Positions 1-5,312 of a DNA stretch of 6,087 nucleotides are shown here, piece by piece (positions within the stretch are counted from its first letter, which is position 1; each line of letters begins with the position of its first letter). The position numbers and the translations under genes are program-made. This DNA is from Nautiliaceae bacterium. Its GTDB lineage: Bacteria > Campylobacterota > Campylobacteria > Campylobacterales > Nautiliaceae. The notes under the pieces were generated by a model that saw only the letters and a program-made list of their open reading frames with translations, had not been told where the DNA came from and ran no database searches. The stretch covers positions 1-6,087 of the forward strand of contig JAMOSR010000087.1 of assembly GCA_027062985.1 (NCBI GenBank), in the 5' to 3' direction.

Positions 1-1
1 T

Positions 2-78
2 TGGTTGCGGGGGTGGGATTTGAACCCACGACCTCCGGGTTATGAGCCCGGCGAGCTACCAGGCTGCTCTACCCCGCG
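2..78 (-). tRNA. Initiator tRNA-fMet (anticodon CAT)
   Basis: This 77-nt gene folds as a complete cloverleaf with its anticodon at 42-44 (ATG on the plus strand, CAT in the RNA). It is the initiator rather than an elongator because the first base C (78) faces A72 (plus-strand T at 6), giving the C1:A72 mismatch that keeps the formylated initiator out of normal elongation. The anticodon stem also carries the three consecutive G:C pairs (GGG/CCC) that admit it to the ribosomal P site. The T-loop GTTCAAAT is present and the 3' CCA is encoded in the DNA (2-4). It lies 9 bases downstream of tRNA-Gln and is probably on the same transcript. The left edge cuts off whatever follows, so further tRNAs or the terminator cannot be seen. 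Confidence 0.97.
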
Positions 79-87
79 TCAAAAAAA

Positions 88-162
88 TGGCTGGGCTGGG
101 AGGATTCGAACCTCCGAATGACGGAGTCAAAGTCCGCTGCCTTACCACTTGGCGACAGCCCA
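88..162 (-). tRNA. tRNA-Gln (anticodon TTG)
   Basis: This 75-nt cloverleaf has a 7-bp acceptor stem TGGGCTG/CAGCCCA, discriminator G, and a genomically encoded CCA (88-90 in complement). The anticodon loop reads CTTTGAC, with anticodon TTG at 128-130 in complement, so it decodes CAA and, by wobble, CAG. The weak first pair (T1:A72) is typical of glutamine tRNAs. It is the promoter-proximal gene of a two-tRNA transcript continuing into tRNA-fMet. In Campylobacterota, Gln-tRNA is generally made by an indirect route (misacylation with Glu, then amidation). That is family knowledge and is not shown here. Confidence 0.96.
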
Positions 163-180
163 ATGTCATTTGGTGATGAA

Positions 181-209
181 ATTTTAATAAAAAACTTTAT
201 TAAAGTCAA
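181..209 (-). promoter_or_regulatory. Sigma-70 promoter of the tRNA-Gln/fMet transcript
   Basis: On the minus strand, a -35 box TTGACT (204-209) and a -10 box TAAAAT (181-186) are separated by exactly 17 bp, which is near consensus. Transcription would begin around 174, about a dozen bases before the 5' end of tRNA-Gln at 162. It is the only promoter in the window with a convincing -35 box, fitting a strong stable-RNA promoter. Its -35 box sits beside the -10 element of the divergent cupin promoter, so the two probably compete for polymerase. Confidence 0.75.
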
Positions 210-218
210 GAGATAGTT

Positions 219-227
219 TGATAAAAT
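219..227 (+). promoter_or_regulatory. Extended -10 promoter of the cupin gene
   Basis: TGATAAAAT (TGn followed by TAAAAT at 222-227) would place a start near 234, about 23 bases before the cupin ATG. No good -35 box is found 17 bp upstream. The same TGn-TA(A/T)AAT pattern precedes rnpB and dnaJ in this window. This placement also argues against the upstream in-frame TTG at 218 as a start codon, since it would lie inside the promoter. Confidence 0.45.
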
Positions 228-244
228 TCAAAAAATATACAAAA

Positions 245-250
245 AAGGAA
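245..250 (+). promoter_or_regulatory. Ribosome binding site deciding the cupin start
   Basis: AAGGAA ends six bases before the ATG at 257. The longer in-frame reading from TTG at 218 has no such site and would add 13 lysine-rich residues that are not part of the cupin fold, so the ATG is preferred. Confidence 0.7.
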
Positions 251-256
251 AATAGC

Positions 257-529
257 ATGTCAAAAAGTGTATTTGAAACAATAAAAGAACTGCAAGACAA
301 AGGTTTTAAAAACATATTCATATGGAACGACTCAAAAGGAACATATTATGCCTGGCACAAACATCCATACAATGAAATAAGGGTTATGTTAAAAGGAGAA
401 ATGATAATAAACACTAAAGACAAAAAATTCCATTTAAAACCCGGAGATACGTTAAACGTCCCCGCAGGAGAAATACATGAAGCTTATATTTTAAAAGACT
501 GCGAATACATATGCGGTTCAAAATTTTGA
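257..529 (+). CDS. Small single-domain cupin protein
   Basis: The product is a 90-residue soluble protein that is essentially one conserved beta-barrel cupin domain. Cupin motif 1, G(X)5HXH(X)3E(X)6G, is complete: G28, H34, H36, E40 and G47. Motif 2, G(X)5PXG(X)2H, is also present, with G63, P69, G71 and H74; the usual final Asn is replaced by Ile. The 3-His/1-Glu metal site (H34, H36, E40, H74) is intact, so the protein probably binds a divalent metal. Its substrate or reaction cannot be told: small cupins include isomerases, dioxygenases and ligand sensors. There is no signal peptide or membrane segment, so it is likely cytoplasmic. It stands alone, divergent from the tRNAs, and its stop codon overlaps the rnpB promoter. 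Confidence 0.88.
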   Translation: MSKSVFETIKELQDKGFKNIFIWNDSKGTYYAWHKHPYNEIRVMLKGEMIINTKDKKFHLKPGDTLNVPAGEIHEAYILKDCEYICGSKF

Positions 530-535
530 TATAAT
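527..535 (+). promoter_or_regulatory. Extended -10 promoter of rnpB
   Basis: TGATATAAT is a perfect TATAAT (530-535) with an upstream TGn, followed about 10 bases later by the predicted 5' end of RNase P RNA near 545. Its TGA is also the stop codon of the cupin gene. The region 17 bp upstream (ACATAT) does not match a -35 box. Confidence 0.6.
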
Positions 536-544
536 TACAAATAA

Positions 545-870
545 AGGCGCGCCGGGAAGCTGCTGGATCACCAGAGGAAAGTCCGGGCTGCGGCAAGGCA
601 GGGGTCAGCCTAACAGGCTGCCGCCGTAAGGCGAGGGAAAGTGCCACAGAAACCAGACCGCCGATGGAGCCTTTTAGGCTCACAGGCAAGGGTGAAACGG
701 TGAGGTAAGAGCTCACCAGGGGATATGGCGACATATCCCGCTGGTAAACCCACCCCGCAGCAAGGAGGGATGGTAAAGCCTTGCGATTATACCCTCCGCT
801 TGAGCGGCACCGTAAGGTGTGCGCCCAGATAAATAGCTTCCAAAACAGAACCCGGCTTACAGGCGCGCCT
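545..870 (+). ncRNA. rnpB: RNase P RNA component, bacterial class A
   Basis: This is the catalytic RNA of RNase P, which with the RnpA protein cleaves the 5' leader from precursor tRNAs. Diagnostic conserved blocks are GAGGAAAGTCCGGGCT (574-589), ACCAGACCGCCGATGG (652-667), CAAGGGTGAAACGGTGAGGT (687-706), GGTAAACCCACC (743-754) and the 3' block ACAGAACCCGGCTTA (845-859). Visible helices are P1 (545-553 with 862-870), P2 GGAAGC/GCTTCC (555-560 with 836-841), a four-pair P3 (563-566 with 571-574) and the P4 core CCGGG/CCCGG (583-587 with 851-855). An arm closes ACCAG/CTGGT (715-719 with 741-745) and is capped by GGGATATG-GCGA-CATATCCC (720-739), a GNRA tetraloop. A CACC-GTAA-GGTG hairpin (809-820) matches P18. 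A GGT near 770 fits the L15 loop that contacts tRNA CCA. The ends are set from P1 pairing and are good to a few bases. At about 326 nt it is shorter than the 377-nt E. coli RNA, mainly in P3 and the P15-P17 region. Confidence 0.96.
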
Positions 871-888
871 CTTCAAAAAATCTTCAAA
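870..888 (+). repeat. 8-bp direct repeat, 11-bp period, upstream of dnaJ
   Basis: TCTTCAAA occurs at 870-877 and again at 881-888, so the copies lie on the same face of the helix. They cover roughly -43 to -25 of the predicted dnaJ start. It could be a regulator site, a bent phased A-tract replacing the -35 box, or coincidence in AT-rich DNA. Confidence 0.4.
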
Positions 889-897
889 TACACTTTC

Positions 898-907
898 TTG
901 ATATAAT
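898..907 (+). promoter_or_regulatory. Extended -10 promoter of dnaJ
   Basis: TTGATATAAT contains a perfect TATAAT (902-907) with TGn directly upstream, giving a start near 913 and a leader of about 18 bases. No -35 box is found at the usual distance; that stretch instead holds a short direct repeat (870-888). The ten bases are the same as those before rnpB. I see neither a CIRCE inverted repeat (HrcA) nor a HAIR element (HspR), so heat control at this promoter is not evident. Confidence 0.6.
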
Positions 908-930
908 TTCACAAAAAAAATGGAGGGGAA

Positions 931-2019
931 ATGGATTACTACGAAATATTAGGAGTAAGTCGAAACGCTACTAAAATAGAGATAAAAAAAGCTTACAGAA
1001 AACTCGCGATGAAATATCATCCGGATAAAAACCCAGGAGATAAAGAAGCCGAAGAAAAATTTAAACTTATAAATGAAGCTTATCAGGTGCTAAGCGACGA
1101 TGAAAAAAGAGCAATTTATGACAGATACGGCAAAGAGGGACTTGAGGGAAGAGGCTATAAAAATGATTTCAGTTTCGAAGATATTTTCAATATGTTTAAC
1201 GATATTTTCGGAGGAGGTTTTGGAGAAAATTTTGAAGAAGAACTTCCGTACGAAATTGATAAAGCTTTAGAATTAACGCTTGAATTTGAAGAAGCGGCTT
1301 TTGGCGTTTCAAAAGAGATAACAAACGAATATTACGCATTATGTCCTAAATGTAAAGGTAGCGGAGCCGAAGAAAAAGAAATATGTCCTGTTTGTAAAGG
1401 AAGAGGAAGCATAGTAGTAGGAAACGGCTTTATAAGAATGAGTCAAACGTGTCCTGAGTGCCGAGGAAAAGGTTTTATAGTCAAAAAAGCTTGCCCTGAA
1501 TGCAAAGGAAAAGGTTTTATAATTAAAACAGAAACGATAAAAGTAGATATTCCAGCCGGTGTAGACACCGGTATGAGAATGAGAATTCCAGGGAAAGGAA
1601 ACGAAAGCAAACGAGGTAGAGGAGATTTATATATTTTATTCCGTGTAAAACCATCCAAAGTATTTAAAAGAAAAGGAAATAATTTAATAGTTGACGTACC
1701 GGTGTTCTTCACTAGCGCCATATTAGGGGATAAAATCAAAATTCCTACTTTAAACGGTGAAAAAGAGATTGAAATAGAACCGAACACAAAAGATAAAACA
1801 AAAATAATCTTTAAACAAGAAGGGCTCCCTGACCCAAACACTGGTATAAAAGGAGACTTAATAGCGGTTATAAATATAGTGTATCCTAAAAAATTGACAA
1901 CCGAACAAAAAGAACTGCTTGAAAAGCTTCATGAAAGTTTTACAGGCGAAATCAAAGAGCATAAAAATATTTTAGAAGAAGCAATTGAAAAGATAAAAGG
2001 ATGGTTTAATAAAGCTTAA
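931..2019 (+). CDS. dnaJ: Type I Hsp40 co-chaperone DnaJ
   Basis: DnaJ stimulates the ATPase of DnaK (Hsp70), delivers unfolded clients to it and is cytoplasmic. All four regions are present in 362 residues. The J domain (1-70) has the HPD motif at 30-32, which is essential for triggering DnaK. A Phe-rich, shortened Gly/Phe segment spans about 75-105. The zinc domain has four CxxCxGxG repeats, starting at C138, C152, C174 and C188, which bind two zinc ions. The C-terminal beta-sandwich client-binding domains and dimerisation end follow (about 200-362). The length is slightly below E. coli DnaJ (376). The ATG follows a strong GGAGG site (922-926). dnaK and grpE are not adjacent; the neighbours are rnpB upstream and a convergent operon that overlaps its last 14 bases. 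The four complete zinc repeats distinguish it from CbpA-type proteins. Confidence 0.97.
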   Translation: MDYYEILGVSRNATKIEIKKAYRKLAMKYHPDKNPGDKEAEEKFKLINEAYQVLSDDEKRAIYDRYGKEGLEGRGYKNDFSFEDIFNMFNDIFGGGFGENFEEELPYEIDKALELTLEFEEAAFGVSKEITNEYYALCPKCKGSGAEEKEICPVCKGRGSIVVGNGFIRMSQTCPECRGKGFIVKKACPECKGKGFIIKTETIKVDIPAGVDTGMRMRIPGKGNESKRGRGDLYILFRVKPSKVFKRKGNNLIVDVPVFFTSAILGDKIKIPTLNGEKEIEIEPNTKDKTKIIFKQEGLPDPNTGIKGDLIAVINIVYPKKLTTEQKELLEKLHESFTGEIKEHKNILEEAIEKIKGWFNKA

Positions 2020-2428
2020 TTTTATTTTCTATATCTTTCAAAACCTCCTTTACTCCCTCTTTTATATTGATATCTATTATTTCTCCTTTAACACCTAAAA
2101 TTTTTTCCAGTTTATTTTTTACTTTATAAGCACCGAAATTCCCCGTTTCGCTAAGTAAAATTACAAATGCATTATCATATTTAGCAATTAAATCACTTTT
2201 TCTAAGATGTTTTTTAATTTCCACTATTTTAGTTTCATCAAATTTAAAAACAAGCAAGACTAACTTAATATTTTTATATCTTTTATAAACTTCCAACATC
2301 TGTTTTAAAAATTCTATAAAAAAACTTTTTGAATAAATATCGTATTTAGGCTCTTTTACAAGATTAGCATATAACTTTTCTATTATTTCAACAAGTTTTT
2401 CTTTTGGAAGTTCCAAAAGTTTGTTCAC
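2006..2428 (-). CDS. Degenerate GGDEF-like (nucleotidyl-cyclase fold) small protein
   Basis: This 140-residue protein is the last gene of the folD operon. It starts with GTG (2426-2428), which overlaps the TGA of the protease gene as GTGA, so translation is probably coupled. After a helical N-terminus (1-28), the order of segments resembles a GGDEF domain. There is a YDxxSKSFF stretch (29-37) where these have D-LTGL-NR-F, a hydrophobic strand LVLLVFKFD (56-64) where the metal-binding Asp strand lies, then [20 protein letters not shown] (75-94), closely matching the R-x-SD-x-x-AR-GGDEF-V-LL stretch of the family. The signature itself is lost: YDNAF stands where Y-GGDEF would be, one residue shorter, and the NDxxGHxxGD helix is missing. 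Diguanylate cyclase activity is therefore not expected. A regulatory or partner-binding role is only inferred; there is no membrane segment. Fold assignment rests on motif likeness alone. Confidence 0.6.
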   Translation of the reverse strand: MNKLLELPKEKLVEIIEKLYANLVKEPKYDIYSKSFFIEFLKQMLEVYKRYKNIKLVLLVFKFDETKIVEIKKHLRKSDLIAKYDNAFVILLSETGNFGAYKVKNKLEKILGVKGEIIDINIKEGVKEVLKDIENKIKLY

Positions 2429-3081
2429 AACAGCAATCCTATAAGAATATATGCAGGTTTAAATATATAATCGCTAAGAGGCGTAAAAAGAATTATTAGC
2501 AAAATAAGCATTCCGTAAGGCTCTATTTTATTATAAAACTCCACTATTTTATACCATCTAAAATGAAGGGCCAGATATTTAAGAGCATTAGCTCCGTCTA
2601 AAGGCGGCAGAGGTATTAAATTAAATATGGCCAAAATAATATTTACAACCACCATATACATCAAAAACATCACCATCCATGCACTAAAAATTCCCTCCGG
2701 CGGATAAAAAAATCCTATAATACTAGAGGCTATAAGAGCCATTAAAAAATTATACGTCACACCTGCTAAACTGACGGCTACAGCCGCTAAATATCCTCCT
2801 TTGTTTACAACGGTTAAAATATTAACAGGAACCGGTTTAGCCCATCCGAAAATTATAGGATCACCAACTCCGGCCATTTTTTGAGAAACATACAGTAATA
2901 CAGGAAAAATTATACTCCCGAAAGGGTCTATATGTTTTATAGGATTAAGACTTAGTCTCCCCTCTCTTGCAGCTGTTTCATCCCCGTAATATTTAGCAAC
3001 CGCCCCATGCATAATCTCATGACCTATAATGGCTATCAAAAAAGCCAAAATCATAGCGGAATATTTAATTAAAAACTCCAT
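2425..3081 (-). CDS. Site-2 protease family (M50) membrane metalloprotease
   Basis: This is a 218-residue intramembrane zinc protease of the short PDZ-less type. The zinc motif HExxH (HEIMH, 21-25) lies in the first membrane helix, with H21 and H25 as ligands and E22 as catalytic base. The second family motif NLIPLPPLDG (154-163) supplies D162 as third ligand, and the typical FGWAKPVPVN segment is at 78-87. Hydrophobic stretches suggest about five to six membrane helices (8-20, 54-66, 97-123, 132-153, 189-200, 208-218). ATG at 3079-3081 is chosen: it overlaps the lepB stop as TAATG and has a GGG-containing Shine-Dalgarno site. A TTG at 3097-3099 would add six residues and overlap lepB further. 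The active site looks complete. Substrates are unknown; S2P enzymes elsewhere cut anti-sigma factors or leftover signal peptides, which would fit its place directly behind lepB. Confidence 0.92.
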   Translation of the reverse strand: MEFLIKYSAMILAFLIAIIGHEIMHGAVAKYYGDETAAREGRLSLNPIKHIDPFGSIIFPVLLYVSQKMAGVGDPIIFGWAKPVPVNILTVVNKGGYLAAVAVSLAGVTYNFLMALIASSIIGFFYPPEGIFSAWMVMFLMYMVVVNIILAIFNLIPLPPLDGANALKYLALHFRWYKIVEFYNKIEPYGMLILLIILFTPLSDYIFKPAYILIGLLL

Positions 3082-4049
3082 TAACGCCCTTTTTCGCAAC
3101 CCGCGGTTATATAAGGTCTTTTACCAGCTCTAAGTTCTTCTTCTATTTCGTCTATTGTTTTACCGACTCTATTCCATCTTACAGTAAAATCACTATCCCA
3201 GCTCATATAAATAAACCACGGTTTTCCTACGACAAGTTTATAAGACACAGGTCCCCAAAACCTGCTGTCAAAACTCTCATCTCTGTTATCACCGACCATA
3301 AAAAACCTGTCTTCAGGCAATTTTGAGTAAAAATATTTTACTTTTCCGTTTTCTAACACTATTCCCATACCTATATCAACTTCCTGAGGAGTTACATTTT
3401 CTCCCTGCATTGCAAATGCAGCAATAATATCTTTTATTATTTTTTCAATAACGGAATAATTTATATATCCTGTATAATTATTAAGTCCGGCAAATTCTAT
3501 CAGCTGTTCGGCTCTTTGTTTTAGCCCGAAATAGGTAAAATTCTGATTGATATACTGAATTCCTTTATGTTCTTTCATATAAGGATTTAACACGAAAAGT
3601 TTTCCCATAAATTCTTTTACCCTAAATCCTTTAAAATGTTTTTTTATATATTCATCGCCTTTTTTTGGATGAAGCCAAAAACCTTCATCGGTATATATCA
3701 CCTCATCACCGGCACTTGCAAAACATCTTTTTACAAAATGTTTTTTAATATCAAGAGGAAATCTGAAGATAACTATATCTCCCCCTTTAGGTCTAGGACC
3801 CTCAATCAAATGCCCATTACCTTTAAAATCAGGCAAAACGGGAATTTCTATCCATGGAATATGAGGAATTGGCACACCGTAAGCAAATTTTTTGGCAAAA
3901 AGGGCATCTCCAGGAAGCAGCGTTTTTTTCATACTTCCACTTGGAATTATAAAAGCCTGAGCTAAAAAAAATATAACCAGTAAAACAATAACAATAGTAC
4001 CTGTCCATGTATTAGACCAGTGATAAAATTTTATTAATTTATCTTTCAT
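3081..4049 (-). CDS. lepB: Signal peptidase I
   Basis: This membrane-anchored serine protease removes signal peptides from exported proteins on the outer face of the inner membrane. One N-terminal helix (about 16-35) leads into the active-site motif IPSGSM, with nucleophile S39. The general-base lysine is K107 in HFVKRCFASAGDE (104-116). The third signature GDNRDESFDSRFWG is at 253-266. Thus both members of the Ser/Lys dyad and the structural box are intact. Its 322 residues are close to E. coli LepB (324), but there is one N-terminal anchor rather than two. Much of the length is in the variable domain II between K107 and G253 (notably 130-225), which includes a YIKKHFKGFRVKEF stretch and an Asn/Tyr-rich part. 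Its ATG overlaps the folD stop as ATGA, and its TAA overlaps the protease start, indicating tight translational coupling. Confidence 0.96.
   Translation of the reverse strand: MKDKLIKFYHWSNTWTGTIVIVLLVIFFLAQAFIIPSGSMKKTLLPGDALFAKKFAYGVPIPHIPWIEIPVLPDFKGNGHLIEGPRPKGGDIVIFRFPLDIKKHFVKRCFASAGDEVIYTDEGFWLHPKKGDEYIKKHFKGFRVKEFMGKLFVLNPYMKEHKGIQYINQNFTYFGLKQRAEQLIEFAGLNNYTGYINYSVIEKIIKDIIAAFAMQGENVTPQEVDIGMGIVLENGKVKYFYSKLPEDRFFMVGDNRDESFDSRFWGPVSYKLVVGKPWFIYMSWDSDFTVRWNRVGKTIDEIEEELRAGKRPYITAGCEKGR
3087..3092 (-). promoter_or_regulatory. Ribosome binding site deciding the S2P start
   Basis: AAAGGG on the minus strand ends five bases before the ATG at 3081. It lies inside the last codons of lepB and supports re-initiation at the TAATG junction over the upstream TTG. 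Confidence 0.55.
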
Positions 4050-4900
4050 TTAGCCTCTTTCGCAAAATTTTTAGCGGCTTTTACGGTATTTTTAAGAAGC
4101 ATAGCAATTGTCATAGGTCCTACACCGCCTGGAACGGGAGTTATATAAGAAGCCTTTTTGCTCACGTTTTCAAAATCAACATCCCCTACAAGCTTTCCGT
4201 CAGGCAGTTTATTTATACCGATATCAACTACAATCACTCCCTCTTTTACCATATCTTCCGTAATAAGATTCGGTTTTCCAACCCCTACTATTACAATATC
4301 AGCCCTCTTTGTATGAGCTTTTAAATCTTTTGTTTCTATATGACATATATCCACTGTAGCCCATGCATTTACCAAAAGAGCCCACATAGGTTTTCCAACG
4401 ATATTACTAGCACCCACTACACATACGTCTTTGCCTTTAAGCTCAATATCATATTCTTTAAAAAGTTCCATAACCCCAAGAGGAGTACAAGGAGCAAACG
4501 TATCAAGACCTTCAACAAGCCTTCCCATATTATAAGGATGGAATCCGTCAACATCTTTTTGGGGAGAAACCCTTTCTAAAATTTTAGTGGTATCTATATG
4601 TTTTGGAAGCGGCAGTTGGATTAAAAGCCCGTGAATATTAGGATTTTCGTTAATCATATCAATAGTTGAGAGAAGTTCTTTTTCACTTATACTCTCAGGA
4701 AACTCATGTACCACACTGTAAATTCCAGTCTCTTTACACGCTTTACTTTTCATTCCAACATACGTGTGGCTTGCAGGGTCGTCACCAACCAAAATAACCG
4801 CAAGCCCGGGAGTAATACCTTTTTTTTTCAACTCTTCTACATCTTTTTTTACTTTTTCTTTTATTTTACTCGATAATTTTTTACCGTCCATAATTGTCAT
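4046..4900 (-). CDS. folD: Bifunctional methylene-THF dehydrogenase / methenyl-THF cyclohydrolase
   Basis: FolD interconverts 5,10-methylene-, 5,10-methenyl- and 10-formyl-tetrahydrofolate, using NADP, and so supplies one-carbon units for purines and formyl-Met-tRNA. At 284 residues it is full length. Signatures in order are SHTYVGMKSKACKETGI (44-60, containing the catalytic Tyr and Lys), GLLIQLPLP (90-98), DVDGFHPYNMGRL, PCTPLGVMEL, the Rossmann dinucleotide loop VVGASNIVGKP, ADIVIVGVGKPN, and the C-terminal signature TPVPGGVGPMTIAMLLKNT. ATG at 4898-4900 is preceded by AAGGAA at a good distance; a second in-frame ATG three codons in is less well placed. It is the first gene of the four-gene operon and is divergent from the cytochrome gene. 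The formyl donor pathway links in function, though not in transcript, to the initiator tRNA at the left edge. Confidence 0.98.
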   Translation of the reverse strand: MTIMDGKKLSSKIKEKVKKDVEELKKKGITPGLAVILVGDDPASHTYVGMKSKACKETGIYSVVHEFPESISEKELLSTIDMINENPNIHGLLIQLPLPKHIDTTKILERVSPQKDVDGFHPYNMGRLVEGLDTFAPCTPLGVMELFKEYDIELKGKDVCVVGASNIVGKPMWALLVNAWATVDICHIETKDLKAHTKRADIVIVGVGKPNLITEDMVKEGVIVVDIGINKLPDGKLVGDVDFENVSKKASYITPVPGGVGPMTIAMLLKNTVKAAKNFAKEAK

Positions 4901-4913
4901 TGATGTTCCTTTT

Positions 4914-4922
4914 TGGTAAAAT
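4914..4922 (+). promoter_or_regulatory. Likely extended -10 promoter of the cytochrome c / CitE-like pair
   Basis: TGGTAAAAT (TGn plus TAAAAT at 4917-4922) on the plus strand would start near 4929, leaving a leader of about 24 bases. It lies beside the minus-strand folD -10 element, so the two polymerase footprints would overlap. There is no clear -35 box. Confidence 0.35.
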
Positions 4923-4930
4923 ATTTTAGA

Positions 4931-4939
4931 ATTTTAACA
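4931..4939 (-). promoter_or_regulatory. Likely extended -10 promoter of the folD-lepB-S2P operon
   Basis: On the minus strand TGTTAAAAT (TGn plus TAAAAT at 4931-4936) would start transcription near 4924, about 24 bases before the folD ATG. A second TAAAAT lies at 4923-4928 but is too close to the gene to be preferred. No -35 box is recognisable. Confidence 0.4.
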
Positions 4940-4942
4940 TAA

Positions 4943-4946
4943 AAGG
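4943..4946 (+). promoter_or_regulatory. Ribosome binding site supporting the TTG start of the cytochrome gene
   Basis: AAGG (within AAAAGG) ends six bases before TTG at 4953. An in-frame TAA at 4935-4937 rules out a longer reading, and no ATG occurs before the haem motif region in a position that would keep the signal peptide, so TTG is the best start. Confidence 0.55.
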
Positions 4947-4952
4947 TCTGCA

Positions 4953-5312
4953 TTGAGATTAATTATCCCGCTGTGTATAACTACATTTTCCTTTTCTCAG
5001 GAGTGGTTTATCACTAACTATGAATACGGAAAAATGCTTTATAACAACCCAAGAGGTATCAGCTGCGCCAAATGTCACGGCAAAAAAGCACAGGGCAAAA
5101 TAATCGCCAGTTACAAAATAAAAAAATATGGAAAAATAATTACAAAAACAATAAAAGCCCCAAATATTCAAAACATTACATACGAACAGTTAAAAACAAA
5201 AATTTTTCCAAAAAAGAAAATTTTATCAATTATGCCTCAATACGATTATCTCACAACCAACGAAGTTGAAGCCCTTTATTTATATCTTCAGGCTCAAAAG
5301 GATAAAAAATGA
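4953..5312 (+). CDS. Small secreted monohaem c-type cytochrome
   Basis: The product is 119 residues and probably periplasmic. A short hydrophobic leader (1-16, with a single Arg at position 2) ends in a plausible signal peptidase I site SFS/QEW. The single haem motif CxxCH (CAKCH, 38-42) follows an ISC context and is trailed by GKKAQG, as in class I cytochromes. The likely distal ligand is M94 in IMPQYDYLTTNEVEALYLYL (93-112), the usual M-P-x-L-T-x-x-E-x-x-x-L-x-x-Y-L ending of these electron carriers. The stretch between haem and Met is very lysine-rich and basic (about 53-89), which may govern partner docking. The start is TTG. It overlaps the next gene by ATGA and is divergent from folD. 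The redox partner is unknown; a role as soluble electron shuttle is inferred. Confidence 0.88.
   Translation: MRLIIPLCITTFSFSQEWFITNYEYGKMLYNNPRGISCAKCHGKKAQGKIIASYKIKKYGKIITKTIKAPNIQNITYEQLKTKIFPKKKILSIMPQYDYLTTNEVEALYLYLQAQKDKK

Noticed and set aside
414..734. Minus-strand open frame of 106 codons
   Set aside because: It covers the 5' half of RNase P RNA and the end of the cupin gene. The conserved RNA blocks explain this sequence, and the frame has no recognisable domain.
545..870. GGCGCGCC copies as a transposon or integration boundary
   Set aside because: The two copies are the paired strands of RNase P helix P1, so RNA structure explains them fully.
870..930. CIRCE or HspR/HAIR operator upstream of dnaJ
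   Set aside because: Neither the TTAGCACTC inverted repeat nor the CTTGAGT/ACTCAAG pair is present in this leader.
1443..1841. Minus-strand open frame opposite dnaJ
   Set aside because: It is antisense to the zinc and C-terminal domains of an intact DnaJ; its apparent repeats are the mirror of the CxxCxGxG codons.
2005..2032. Possible bidirectional terminator AATAAA-GCTTAA-TTTTATT
   Set aside because: The stem is only A:T pairs and lies within the coding ends of both genes; too weak to call.
3636..3965. Plus-strand open frame opposite lepB
   Set aside because: It is a shadow of a complete signal peptidase gene, with no ribosome binding site or domain.
4340..4579. Plus-strand open frame opposite folD
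   Set aside because: It lies wholly within the conserved FolD core on the other strand.
4959..5269. Short open frames on both strands inside the cytochrome gene
   Set aside because: The overlapping frame has the CxxCH haem motif, a distal Met motif and a signal peptide; these others have no recognisable features.
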